64,000 nucleotides of DNA from Saccharibacillus deserti (GTDB lineage Bacteria; Bacillota; Bacilli; Paenibacillales; Paenibacillaceae): the NCBI RefSeq assembly GCF_013618475.1, contig NZ_JABJVN010000002.1:558001-622000 (forward strand), read 5' to 3'. The position numbers and the translations under genes are program-made. The notes beneath the pieces are model-generated. The model saw only the letters and a list, made by a program, of their open reading frames with translations, searched no databases and had not been told where the DNA came from. Numbering within the stretch: position 1 is the first letter of the stretch; every line of letters begins with the position of its first letter. This document shows, piece by piece, positions 29,641 through 38,375 of the stretch.

Positions 29641-29656
29641 TGTGATAATCTTCACA
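29641..29656. promoter_or_regulatory. Second Fnr/Rex-like palindrome in the nirB leader
   Basis: TGTGATAATCTTCACA keeps the TGTGA-N6-TCACA plan. It lies about 75-90 bases downstream of the predicted nirB start, a position more suited to repression or to a second, unseen promoter. Confidence 0.6.
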
Positions 29657-29735
29657 AGTTAATTCTTGGGAAACGGCGGGGCCGGAAGATCCGGTAAGCC
29701 GCCGCTATTTCAAATTTGATCGAACTTACAATCTT

Positions 29736-29741
29736 ATTATA
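29736..29741 (-). promoter_or_regulatory. -10 box of the nirB promoter
   Basis: The minus strand reads TATAAT. No good -35 box lies upstream; an Fnr-type site takes its place, centred about 42 bases before the expected start. Confidence 0.75.
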
Positions 29742-29763
29742 TTTAATTAAAATTCAAAAGATT

Positions 29764-29779
29764 TGTGATTGTAATCACA
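29764..29779. promoter_or_regulatory. Fnr-type activator site of nirBDC
   Basis: TGTGATTGTAATCACA has perfect 7-base arms and fits the known Bacillus Fnr consensus TGTGA-N6-TCACA. Its centre is at about -42 relative to the start set by the -10 box, the class II activator position. Confidence 0.82.
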
Positions 29780-29975
29780 TTTTTTGTGAATTTTTCTACT
29801 TAAAATTGTCACAACTTTTTTGAGTTCCGTCAAAGTCCGGTTTGAAGCGGGATTTACCGGGTATTTCGGACAGAGTTATTTCTAATTTTATAGGTCGGGA
29901 TCTTTTATAAATTGTTTAAGGGAAACGGATAAAAAATCCCCCTTCTGCCTAAAGCGCTTAAACCGCGGATTTCGC

Positions 29976-30004
29976 TTGCATTATCAAACAGGCGGCTTTA
30001 AAAT
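29976..30004 (+). promoter_or_regulatory. Promoter of the AraR-like regulator
   Basis: -35 TTGCAT and -10 TAAAAT are 17 bases apart. The operator-like palindrome begins five bases after the -10 box. Confidence 0.65.
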
Positions 30005-30008
30005 TTGA

Positions 30009-30020
30009 TTGTACGTACAA
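30009..30020. promoter_or_regulatory. AraR-type operator
   Basis: TTGTACGTACAA is a perfect 12-base palindrome equal to the core of the known B. subtilis AraR operator. It covers the expected transcription start of the regulator gene, so autorepression is likely. Confidence 0.72.
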
Positions 30021-30125
30021 CTGGGCGGAATCCAGAGTCTGCTTTGCAGATCGACTTGGCTTGCCTAAGCAGGGTTGTTGTCGAAAAGAAGTTCGAACCG
30101 CAAATACAGACCGAGGTGAATGAAG

Positions 30126-31232
30126 ATGAACAAGCGGCTTCCCAAATATATGATCTTAAAAAATGAACTCTTGAGCTGGATCGAAAGCGGAAGGCTGTCG
30201 CCCGGAGGCCAGGTGCCGTCGGAAAACGAAATCGCTGAACAGTTTTCACTCAGCCGCCAGACCGTTCGCCAGGCCTTCTCGGAACTCGAGCGCCAGGGTC
30301 TTCTTGAACGGGTGCAGGGCAAAGGGACGTTCGTCCGAAGAGCCGGCGTTCGGGACGAAGCGGCGCAGCCGAGAACCATCGGTATCGTAACCACGTATAT
30401 TTCCGACTATATCTTTCCGCATATCGTGCGCGGGGCGGAAGCCGAACTGCGCAGCCGCGGTTACCGGCTGCTGCTGGCCAGCACGGACAACGACAAGGAG
30501 AAAGAAATGGAGTGCCTGCGCCTGATGCTGAGCGAACCGCTCAGCGGCTTGATTATCGAACCGACCAAAAGCGCCGAAGGCAATCCCAATCTGCCGTTCT
30601 ACCTGTCGATGCAGTCGAAGAATCTGCCGTTCCTGATGATCAACGAAAGCTACCGCGAACTGGAAGTGCCGTGTCTCAAAGTGGACGACGAGCTGGGCGG
30701 TCTGACGGCGGCCCGTTATCTGATCAAACAGGGACATACGCGGATTGCCGGCTTTTTCAAGACGGACGATCTGCAGGGTGTCAACCGTCTGCGCGGATTC
30801 ATGCATGCGCACCGGGAAGCGGGCATCCCGCTGGCTCCCGATCATGTCGTCACGTATACGACGCCGCAAAAAGGCGATCTGCCCCTGAAGCGGGCAAGAG
30901 AACTGCTCAAAGGTCCGGATCGTCCGACGGCGCTTGTCGCCTACAATGACGAACTGGCCGTTCCGCTGATCCATGCCGCGCGGGAGCTGGGCCTGTCGAT
31001 ACCCGGCGACGTGTCGGTCGTCGGCTTCGACGATTCGGCCCTGGCGCTGGCCTCCGGCATTCCGCTGACGACGCTGACCCATCCCAAAGAAGAGATGGGC
31101 CGCGAAGCGGCGAGGCGGCTGATTGCCATGATCGAAGGCGGATCTTTGTACCCGGCAGGCGGTGCGGAAGACAAGCTCTACATTCCGGAATTGATCGAGA
31201 GAAATTCGGCGGCGCAGCCGCGGCGCGGATAG
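30126..31232 (+). CDS. GntR/LacI hybrid transcriptional regulator, AraR-like
   Basis: 368 residues. The N-terminal GntR-type winged helix (about 5-72) has PSENEIAEQFSLSRQTVRQAFSELERQGLL and VQGKGTFVRR. The rest is a LacI/periplasmic-binding-type sugar sensor with IGIVTTYISDYIFPHIVRGAE, LIKQGHTRIAGFFK and VSVVGFDDSALA. This fusion is the B. subtilis AraR architecture, which senses L-arabinose. An AraR-type operator precedes the gene. No arabinose genes lie in the window, so targets must be elsewhere or the sugar may differ. GAGGTG is 7 bases before the ATG used; an ATG two codons earlier is too close to it. Confidence 0.88.
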   Translation: MNKRLPKYMILKNELLSWIESGRLSPGGQVPSENEIAEQFSLSRQTVRQAFSELERQGLLERVQGKGTFVRRAGVRDEAAQPRTIGIVTTYISDYIFPHIVRGAEAELRSRGYRLLLASTDNDKEKEMECLRLMLSEPLSGLIIEPTKSAEGNPNLPFYLSMQSKNLPFLMINESYRELEVPCLKVDDELGGLTAARYLIKQGHTRIAGFFKTDDLQGVNRLRGFMHAHREAGIPLAPDHVVTYTTPQKGDLPLKRARELLKGPDRPTALVAYNDELAVPLIHAARELGLSIPGDVSVVGFDDSALALASGIPLTTLTHPKEEMGREAARRLIAMIEGGSLYPAGGAEDKLYIPELIERNSAAQPRRG

Positions 31233-31376
31233 AAGGCGTGCCCGGGTCATCGATCGGCATCTGCAGGCCGCCGTTTTCTTGCTTGTCCGATCCCGGTCCC
31301 CGTCCCCGCATCGGGCAGAATTCGCTCCCGACAGAGTTCCCTTTGGTAGGAGAAACGATTTTTCTTGCCAAAAGGC

Positions 31377-31406
31377 TTGCCATCCGCCTGCCGTCTGTGT
31401 TATATT
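31377..31406 (+). promoter_or_regulatory. Promoter of tRNA-Leu
   Basis: -35 TTGCCA and -10 TATATT are 18 bases apart, 35 bases before the tRNA. Confidence 0.65.
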
Positions 31407-31441
31407 ATTCGGGCAGGGCAAAACGCCCGGTTCACTATTAT

Positions 31442-31525
<84 letters not shown>

Positions 31526-31536
31526 TCACGTTTGAT

Positions 31537-31580
31537 CGAAAGCCGTCGGTTTCCTTTTGGGAAATCGGCGGCTTTTTTTG
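31537..31580 (+). terminator. Terminator of tRNA-Leu
   Basis: The stem AAAGCCGTCGGTTTCC / GGGAAATCGGCGGCTTT has a 4-base loop and a T run. Confidence 0.88.
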
Positions 31581-31754
31581 TTTTTTCAGATGGGATGCGG
31601 CGGTCCGCAGGCGCCGGCTGATTTCCTTTCCGGCAAATGAGGTAAAGATACCAAGGCAACGGGATCGACTGTCGATCCCGCCGGAGTATGAATCAAATTC
31701 GCAGTGCGAACCTTCATTAAGATGAAGCGCCAAGCACCAAGGAGGACCGCCAGC

Positions 31755-34313
31755 ATGAGTGTATCCCATCGTTCCCATTTATCCGAATCCGATCGCGATC
31801 CCCTCGATATGATCCGCGTCCGCGGAGCCAGCGAGAACAATTTGAAAAACGTCGACCTCGATATTCCGCGCGATGCGCTCGTCGTGTTTACCGGCGTATC
31901 GGGCTCGGGCAAATCGTCTCTCGCGTTCGGCACGCTGTATGCCGAAGCGCAGCGGCGCTATCTGGAGTCCGTCGCACCGTACGCCCGCAGGCTGATCCAG
32001 CAGGCCGGAACGCCGAAAGTCGAAAGTATCGAAGGACTGCCGCCGGCGGTCGGGCTTCAGCAGCAGCGCAGCGTTCCGCAGGAGCGCTCCACCGTGGGCA
32101 GTCTGACTGCCATCTCCAATGTGCTGCGCATGATGTATGCGCGTGCCGGCGATTACCCGGCGGGGCAATCGGTGCTGTACGCCGAAGATTTCTCGCCGAA
32201 CACGCCGCAGGGAGCCTGCCCGAAGTGTCAGGGGCTCGGCCGGATCTATGACGCGACCGAAGCTTCCATGGTCCCTGATCCGAGCTTGAGTATCCGGCAG
32301 CGGGCGATCGCTTCTTGGCCGGGCGCGTGGCACGGACAGAATCTGCGCGATATCCTGATCTCGCTCGGCTACGACGTGGACAAGCCGTGGCGCGAACTGC
32401 CGCAGCAGGACCGGGACTGGATTCTGTTCACCGAAGAGAAGCCGTCCGCTCCGGTCTACCCGGATCTCGATTACGCAGAGATCCAGGCAGCGATCGCAGC
32501 CGGGCGGCGGCCGGATTACATGGGCAATTATACCGGCGCGCGCCGGCAGCTGCTGCATATGTACGCTTCCGCCGACAATCCGGGACGCCGCCAGCGGCTC
32601 GAACCTTATCTGGTCGTCGGTCCCTGCCCGCTCTGCCACGGAAAAAGATTGAAGCAGGAGGCGCTGTCCGTAACGTTCGGCGGACTGGACATCGCCGATC
32701 TGTTCCGGCTGCCCGTCACGGAACTGAAGGACAGACTGGAAAAAGCGGTGTTGGCCCATGAAACGCCGCAGCCCGATGCCGTACACCCAAGAGCGACGGA
32801 AAAAGCGCTGATTGCCCGGCGTCTGGTAGAAGACGCGGCGGGGCGGCTGGATCGGCTGATCGCGATCGGCGTCGGCCATCTGTCGCTGGACCGTCCGGCA
32901 CCGACGCTGTCTTCGGGTGAACTCCAGCGGCTGCGCCTGGCGACGCAGCTGATCTCCAAGCTGTTCGGGGTTGTGTACGTGCTGGACGAGCCGTCGGCCG
33001 GTCTGCACCCCGCCGACGGCGAAGCGCTGCTGGAGTCGCTTGCGGCGCTGCGGGACGCGGGCAACTCGGTATTTGTGGTCGAGCACAATCTCGACATCAT
33101 GAAGCATGCGCAGTGGCTGGTCGATATCGGACCGGAAGCGGGCGAACGCGGAGGACGGGTGCTGTACAGCGGGCCGCCCGCCGGCTTGGCCGACGTGGAC
33201 AACTCGGTCACGCGGCATTATCTGTTCGCGGAGTCGGCTTCGGCGCTCAGAGAACGCCGGACGCCGGAAGGCTGGCTCAAGCTCAAGGGAGTTTCTTATC
33301 ATAACCTGAACGGATTGGACGTCGAGATTCCGCTCGGATGCCTGACGGCCGTCACCGGCGTATCGGGTTCGGGCAAGTCCAGCCTGATTTCCGGCGCGCT
33401 GCCGGCGCTTCTGGCGCCGCATCTGGGCAGCCTGCCTGCCGAATCGGCGGAAGAAGAGGAAAAAGAAGAACCGGGTGAAATTTCGGGCGAAGTCGGAGGA
33501 GACCTGAATTCCCTGCGCCGCCTCGTGCGGATCGACCAGAAGCCGATCGGCCGGACGCCCCGCTCGAACCTGGCGACCTATACCGGATTGTTCGATCACG
33601 TCCGCAAGCTGTTTGCCGCCGCGCCGCTCTCCCGGGAGCGGGGGTACAAAGCGGGCCGTTTTTCTTTCAACGTGGCGGCCGGACGCTGCCCGTCCTGCGA
33701 AGGGCAGGGCTTCGTCCAGATCGAGCTGATGTTCCTGTCGAGCCTGTACGTGCCCTGTCCGGAATGCGGGGGAGCGCGTTATAATGCCGCGACGCTCGAA
33801 GTGACGTGGAACGATTTGACGATCGCGGACGTGCTGGCACTCACCGTGGAGGAAGCGGTAGACGTCTTCGCGGAGCAGCCGGCCATTTCGCGGCCGCTGT
33901 CGGTGCTGCTCGATCTCGGACTCGGCTATCTGAAGCTCGGCCAGCCCGCGACGGAACTGTCCGGCGGCGAATCCCAGCGGATCAAGCTTGCGGCCGAACT
34001 GCAGCGCACGCAGCGCGGCCGGACGCTCTATCTGCTGGACGAGCCGACCAACGGCCTGCATCCGGTCGATGCCGACCGCCTGCTGCGCCATCTGGACGCG
34101 TTGGTGCGCGCCGGACATACGGTGGTCATGGTCGAGCACAATATGCGGATCGCGGCCCAGGCCGACCGGATCCTCGATATCGGTCCCGGAGCGGCTGCGG
34201 AAGGAGGGACGGTCGTGGCGGCCGGTACGCCGGCAGAGGTGGCGGCGTCCACAGGCAGCCGGACCGCTCCTTACCTGCTCGAACATCTCGCGGCGGATTC
34301 GCCCGCAAGCTGA
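31755..34313 (+). CDS. UvrA-like excinuclease ATPase (short paralogue)
   Basis: 852 residues, about 100 shorter than house-keeping UvrA. Two ABC modules are present: Walker A GVSGSGKSSLAFGTLYAE near 50 and GVSGSGKSSLISGAL near 535. Their signature motifs are LSSGELQRLRLA and LSGGESQRIKLA. Zinc-type cysteine pairs occur as CPKCQGLG, CPLCHGKR, CPSCEGQG and CPECGGAR. The short length fits the class II (UvrA2/DrrC-like) proteins known from Deinococcus and Streptomyces, which often serve drug or DNA-damage tolerance. No uvrB is adjacent. An acidic insert (EEEEKEEPGE) lies after the second Walker A. AGGAGG 9 bases upstream decides the start. Confidence 0.92.
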   Translation: MSVSHRSHLSESDRDPLDMIRVRGASENNLKNVDLDIPRDALVVFTGVSGSGKSSLAFGTLYAEAQRRYLESVAPYARRLIQQAGTPKVESIEGLPPAVGLQQQRSVPQERSTVGSLTAISNVLRMMYARAGDYPAGQSVLYAEDFSPNTPQGACPKCQGLGRIYDATEASMVPDPSLSIRQRAIASWPGAWHGQNLRDILISLGYDVDKPWRELPQQDRDWILFTEEKPSAPVYPDLDYAEIQAAIAAGRRPDYMGNYTGARRQLLHMYASADNPGRRQRLEPYLVVGPCPLCHGKRLKQEALSVTFGGLDIADLFRLPVTELKDRLEKAVLAHETPQPDAVHPRATEKALIARRLVEDAAGRLDRLIAIGVGHLSLDRPAPTLSSGELQRLRLATQLISKLFGVVYVLDEPSAGLHPADGEALLESLAALRDAGNSVFVVEHNLDIMKHAQWLVDIGPEAGERGGRVLYSGPPAGLADVDNSVTRHYLFAESASALRERRTPEGWLKLKGVSYHNLNGLDVEIPLGCLTAVTGVSGSGKSSLISGALPALLAPHLGSLPAESAEEEEKEEPGEISGEVGGDLNSLRRLVRIDQKPIGRTPRSNLATYTGLFDHVRKLFAAAPLSRERGYKAGRFSFNVAAGRCPSCEGQGFVQIELMFLSSLYVPCPECGGARYNAATLEVTWNDLTIADVLALTVEEAVDVFAEQPAISRPLSVLLDLGLGYLKLGQPATELSGGESQRIKLAAELQRTQRGRTLYLLDEPTNGLHPVDADRLLRHLDALVRAGHTVVMVEHNMRIAAQADRILDIGPGAAAEGGTVVAAGTPAEVAASTGSRTAPYLLEHLAADSPAS

Positions 34314-34481
34314 AGCCGCGCAGCAAGAAGGCGCCCTGTTTTTCGCGGATTCGCCACCTTGTGATACAAGTTAGCTTCTTCGGGGTAATAGAGTAAGGTG
34401 AAGACGAAGGAGGGCACGGCCTGGCCGGTGCATCATCCCTTTCCCAAGTCGATTTGTCCAATTCCAAGGAGGTCGAGTAAT

Positions 34482-35105
34482 ATGAGTAAAGCACTTGAAG
34501 CTGAGAAAAGAACCGGTTTTAAACGTTCCGATATGAGAGTACTGCGCGAGAGCGGACGTGTTCCGGCTGTCGTATACGGCAAGAAAGCGGACGGCATCGC
34601 CGTTCACGTTGACGGCAAGGATCTTCTGCGCCACGTGCAAAGAGGCGGCGCCGACATCTTCTCGCTGAATGTAAAAGGCGGTTCGGCATCGCAGGTCATG
34701 ATCAAAGACGTGCAGCGTCTGAACGGACGGATCATTCACGCCGATTTCATTCAGATCGACAAGAATACGCCGGTTCGCGCATCGATCGCGATCGATTATC
34801 AAGGCGAAGCGAAAGGCTCGAAAGAAGGCGGGATCTTCCAGATTCAAGCCAATGAGCTGGAAGTCGAAGCGCTTCCTGACGATCTCCCGCAATCGCTCGA
34901 AATCGATGTCACGCACCTGGAAATCGGCGACAAACTGACGGCGGCCGATCTCAAGCTGGACGATAAGGTCAAGCTGGTTTCTTCCGAAGACGAAATTCTG
35001 GCTTCCGTCGTGGTACCGCAGGTCCTCGAGGAAGACACGGAAACCGCAGGCGAAGAAGCCGAAGTGGCTCCGGAGCGCGTAGGCGACGAAGAGAAAAGCG
35101 AATAA
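34482..35105 (+). CDS. rplY: 50S ribosomal protein L25 / general stress protein Ctc
   Basis: 207 residues. The N-terminal L25 domain binds 5S rRNA (residues about 1-95, with LRESGRVPAVVYGKK and ADFIQID). The C-terminal TL5-type beta domain follows (about 100-190) and the tail is acidic. This two-domain form is the Bacillus Ctc, a sigma-B stress protein that joins the large ribosomal subunit. AGGAGG 9 bases before the ATG excludes the longer open frame upstream. A terminator follows. Confidence 0.95.
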   Translation: MSKALEAEKRTGFKRSDMRVLRESGRVPAVVYGKKADGIAVHVDGKDLLRHVQRGGADIFSLNVKGGSASQVMIKDVQRLNGRIIHADFIQIDKNTPVRASIAIDYQGEAKGSKEGGIFQIQANELEVEALPDDLPQSLEIDVTHLEIGDKLTAADLKLDDKVKLVSSEDEILASVVVPQVLEEDTETAGEEAEVAPERVGDEEKSE

Positions 35106-35152
35106 CACGAAGGCTGGGGCGGATCGATCCGCCAAGCCGTCTGCAATCAAAC

Positions 35153-35189
35153 GGAGAACCGTTTTCCCCCGGGGGAAAGCGGTTTTCTG
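35153..35189 (+). terminator. Terminator after rplY/ctc
   Basis: The stem GAGAACCGTTTTCCCCC / GGGGGAAAGCGGTTTTC is nearly perfect and is followed by TGTTTT. Confidence 0.8.
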
Positions 35190-35368
35190 TTTTGGCGTAC
35201 GTTCTGCAAGAAGCCGGGCGCCCCAGCAGGTTTTGCGAGGCCGGCCGCTTTTTTCGGGAAATCGCTTTCCCCGTTTTTGGCTGTAACCGCTCACCTTATG
35301 ATATAGTTTCTTTGTGAGCTTTTTCTGAAGCCTGAACAGCCCTATACTGCATCGGGAGATGAGAAAAT

Positions 35369-35656
35369 ATGATCAGACATATCGTTTTCTTCAAATTGAA
35401 AAACCGTTCGCCGGAAAGCGTAGCGGAAGCGGCGGACGTGCTGCGCAGCATGGAAGGCAAAATCGAGCAGGTCAAAACGCTGGAAATCGGAACCGATATT
35501 TTGCGTTCGGAGCGTTCGTTCGATATTGCGCTGACGGCAACCGTCGATACGCTGGACGATCTTCAGGCGTATACGACGCATCCCGTCCACCAGAAGATTA
35601 TCGAATACATCAACGGCGTCAAAGAAATCTCGCTGGCGGTCGACTACGAAGTCTAG
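35369..35656 (+). CDS. Dabb-family (stress-responsive alpha/beta barrel) protein
   Basis: 95 residues, the usual size for this dimeric ferredoxin-like barrel. The hallmark start MIRHIVFFKLKN and the conserved DIALTATVDTLDDLQAYTTH, then H-Q-K in VHQKIIEY, are present. Biochemical roles vary in this family (stress proteins, cyclases), so none is assigned. It begins a run of small conserved genes ahead of glutamate racemase. Confidence 0.9.
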   Translation: MIRHIVFFKLKNRSPESVAEAADVLRSMEGKIEQVKTLEIGTDILRSERSFDIALTATVDTLDDLQAYTTHPVHQKIIEYINGVKEISLAVDYEV

Positions 35657-35692
35657 TCGGCGTAAGCGTGAAAGACACGGGGGGGACCGGTA

Positions 35693-36115
35693 GTGTATTA
35701 CGTGAATCGGGAACAAATCGAAAAAAGGCTGCTGTCGCTGCCGCAGACGATCGAAGCGATGCGTCTGGTCGCGGCCGAATGGGAAGGGTCCCTGCTGCAG
35801 GGACTTGCCCAGGAACGGGCTCTGCATCTGGCGCTTGAAGCGGTAACGGACATCGGAAGCTATCTGATCGACGGCTTTATCATGCGCGATGCGGGCAGCT
35901 ATGAAGATATTATCGATATTATCCACGGGGAGTCGGTGATCGACGACGGGCTGCACGAGCAGATGCGGCAGCTGGTCCGACTGCGCCGCCCGCTGGTACA
36001 GGATTACTACGAGTGGGACCGGGCGGCGCTGCATCCGCTGACGATGGAACTGCCCGCCGCACTCGAACGGTTTGGGGACCGGGTCAACCGGTACCTGCTC
36101 AGCGAGCTTGCCTAG
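35693..36115 (+). CDS. DUF86/HepT-like protein, YutE type
   Basis: 140 residues, all helical. The conserved block is ALEAVTDIGSYLIDGFIMRDAGSYEDIIDII. Where HepT ribonuclease toxins have R-x4-H-x-Y, this protein has RRPLVQDYY with Gln instead of His; the B. subtilis YutE protein, as I recall it, also lacks that His. No nucleotidyltransferase (MNT) partner gene is adjacent, so a toxin role is not supported. It starts at GTG after a run of six G. Function unknown. Confidence 0.8.
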   Translation: MYYVNREQIEKRLLSLPQTIEAMRLVAAEWEGSLLQGLAQERALHLALEAVTDIGSYLIDGFIMRDAGSYEDIIDIIHGESVIDDGLHEQMRQLVRLRRPLVQDYYEWDRAALHPLTMELPAALERFGDRVNRYLLSELA

Positions 36116-36170
36116 AAATGCCCGCATTGAGCATGCAGACCCGACAGGACACGGAGGAGGAAGCTGGACT

Positions 36171-37286
36171 ATGGCCGATTCGGCAGGACAACCAAGAGAA
36201 GGCAAACGAATGAAACCGGGGTTTCTTCCGGTGTACGCGGTAGAGCTGCTGTTCCGCGAAGAACCGAAGCTCGATGTTTCGAACATTTTGCATAATATTC
36301 ATCACCGCATCAAAAGAACCGCCATCAATACGGGACCGTTCCGCGAAACGGAACAGGTGGAGAACGAAGCGCTGCAGCGCAAAGAAACGACGGGCAGCGA
36401 CAATTTCGAGCTGGCGGCCGTTTTTTACCATCCCGATTATTCTATCGCTTTCACCGATGCCGAAGTTCCGGCCCAGACCCGGCTGTTCCAGCCGAGGCCG
36501 ATCCGCGAAGAATTGAATTGGGACAGCGTGCTCCAGCAGAGTTGGAAATGGGAAGGCGGAGCGAAGCGGCTGGGAGAATACCGCTACGCGGTTACGCTGT
36601 GCGACTGGTATGCCGCCATGCTGCCGTTTGTCCGGCGGATGGAGATGTTCCAGGCCGTACTTGCAAGCGTCATCGAGACGACGGGCTGCGACGCCGTGTA
36701 CTGGCAGCCCAGCGGGCAGCTGGTCGACGCGGGCGCGTTCCTCACGGCCTATCCGACCGAGCCGCTGTACGGGGCGCTTAACGTGCGGGTGTACCAGATG
36801 CAGCGCCAGGACGAAGTGCTGGTCGATACGCTGGGCCTGAGTTCGCTCGGGATCCCGGATATTCAATGCCGGGTCGTGGGACTGACGCCCGACCGGGTCA
36901 TTCCGATGATCTACGGCGCTTCCTATTATCTGTACGGCAGCGGCGGCGAAGTGGCGGACGGCCAACTGCTCGGCGGAGCGGGACTGCGGTGGCTGTGCGA
37001 ACAGCAGCCGTCCGTATTGGCACCCGAGCGGATCGTCGTCGATCTGAATCCGGGGCACCCGTATTACGCGGGAACGCAGACCGAAGATCCGGTCGGTTTT
37101 GAACCGGAAGAGGAAGAAGAAGACGAGGGATCGGGTTACCGGCTGCGCGAAGAAGACGGCACCGAGTTCCGTTCCGAACGCGAATACCGGATACAGGAGC
37201 AGAAAGCGTCTCCCCCGGGCAGCCGGAATTCGGAAGAACGGGAAGAAGCGGGCGCTTCGAACGGAAACGACGGACGGCAGTCCTAG
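36171..37286 (+). CDS. DUF4261-domain protein
   Basis: 371 residues. The central and later region (IREELNWDSVLQQSWKW, VTLCDWYAAMLPFVRRMEMF and LYGALNVRVYQM) matches what I know of the DUF4261 family, found in Bacillus and relatives with unknown role. The C-terminal 55 residues are acidic and look disordered. GGAGGAGG precedes this ATG; earlier in-frame starts lie inside the previous gene's end. No membrane segment or catalytic motif is evident. Confidence 0.75.
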   Translation: MADSAGQPREGKRMKPGFLPVYAVELLFREEPKLDVSNILHNIHHRIKRTAINTGPFRETEQVENEALQRKETTGSDNFELAAVFYHPDYSIAFTDAEVPAQTRLFQPRPIREELNWDSVLQQSWKWEGGAKRLGEYRYAVTLCDWYAAMLPFVRRMEMFQAVLASVIETTGCDAVYWQPSGQLVDAGAFLTAYPTEPLYGALNVRVYQMQRQDEVLVDTLGLSSLGIPDIQCRVVGLTPDRVIPMIYGASYYLYGSGGEVADGQLLGGAGLRWLCEQQPSVLAPERIVVDLNPGHPYYAGTQTEDPVGFEPEEEEEDEGSGYRLREEDGTEFRSEREYRIQEQKASPPGSRNSEEREEAGASNGNDGRQS

Positions 37287-37498
37287 ATATCCGGCCGCGT
37301 CTTCGAACGTTCTCTACTGCGGAGGACTTGGATTTCGTCCGCTTCGCGATAAAGAAAACCCCAAAAAGCCGCTTGCGGCAGCAACAGCGCTTCGCTATGA
37401 TAGGGATTAGACTTAATTTCAACCCCGGTCCGGACCTGGCGGCAAGGCTGCGCGAAGTCCGGATGCCCGGGAAAACGATATGAAGGAAGCGTGTACTC

Positions 37499-38305
37499 GT
37501 GCAGCAAGCTATTGCGATAATGGATTCGGGAGTCGGCGGCCTGACCGTGGCCAGAGAGGTCATGCGTCAGCTGCCGAGAGAGCAGATCGTCTATTTCGGG
37601 GATACGGCGCGTACGCCTTACGGCCCGCGGAATCTCCAGGAAGTTCGCGCATTTACGGAGCAGATCGTCGATTATTTGATGACGTTCAATCCCAAGATGA
37701 TCGTCATTGCCTGCAATACGGCTACGGCCGCGGCGCTGGAGACGATTACGGCGAAAGTCGATATTCCGGTCGTGGGCGTGATTCATCCGGGAGCGCGCGC
37801 GGCCATCAGCAAAGCGAGCAGCGGCATGATCGGGGTAATCGGGACCAAAGGAACGATCGACAGCGGGGCCTACGCCCAGGCGCTGAAGCAGATTTCGCCG
37901 TTCGTCAACGTGGTGAGCCGCGCTTGCCCGCCGTTTGTCCCGTTGGTCGAACAGGGACATTTCAGCGGCCGCGCCACTTACGAGATCGTCAAGAACGAGC
38001 TGCTGCCCCTGCGTGCCCTGCCGCTGGACTGCCTGATTCTGGGCTGTACGCATTATCCTTTTCTCGCGGACACGATCCAGCGGGTCATGGGGCCGTCCGT
38101 CAGCCTGATCAGTTCGGCCGAAGAGACGGCTCGCGAAGTCAGTACCCTTTTATATGAAAAAGGACAGCTGGAAACCGGAGACGCCATTCCCGTACATCGG
38201 TTCCTGCACAGCGGCGAATCCGATATGTTCGAGAAAATCGCGCAAAAGTGGCTCGCCGAGTATATCGCAAGAACCAAAGCCATCTGGCAGGTCGCGTCGT
38301 TCTGA
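37499..38305 (+). CDS. racE: Glutamate racemase
   Basis: 268 residues. The start AIAIMDSGVGGLTVAREVMRQLP is typical, with the phosphate-type loop and IVYFGDTARTPYGPR. The two catalytic cysteines are in ACNTATAAAL near 74 and GCTHYPFL near 185. It converts L- to D-glutamate for peptidoglycan. Starts at GTG with AAGGAAG upstream. About 210 bases ahead of it hold no gene I can support. Confidence 0.95.
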   Translation: MQQAIAIMDSGVGGLTVAREVMRQLPREQIVYFGDTARTPYGPRNLQEVRAFTEQIVDYLMTFNPKMIVIACNTATAAALETITAKVDIPVVGVIHPGARAAISKASSGMIGVIGTKGTIDSGAYAQALKQISPFVNVVSRACPPFVPLVEQGHFSGRATYEIVKNELLPLRALPLDCLILGCTHYPFLADTIQRVMGPSVSLISSAEETAREVSTLLYEKGQLETGDAIPVHRFLHSGESDMFEKIAQKWLAEYIARTKAIWQVASF

Positions 38306-38375
38306 TGCCAAGCTGCCGGATCGGCCTTATTCCATTGCAAGCCTCGGCTGCGGCCGCAGGCGGAAGGAGACTGTC

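Noticed and set aside
29948-29963. A cre site before the AraR-like gene
   Set aside because: The core AAAGCGCTT resembles cre, but the outer TG/CA positions are missing.
31779-34286. An 835-codon open frame opposite the UvrA-like gene
   Set aside because: Shadow frame; the UvrA-like protein has two complete ABC modules and a strong ribosome binding site.
35693-36115. HepT-MNT toxin-antitoxin module
   Set aside because: The HepT-like protein lacks the catalytic His of R-x4-H-x-Y and has no nucleotidyltransferase partner; it fits the YutE type.
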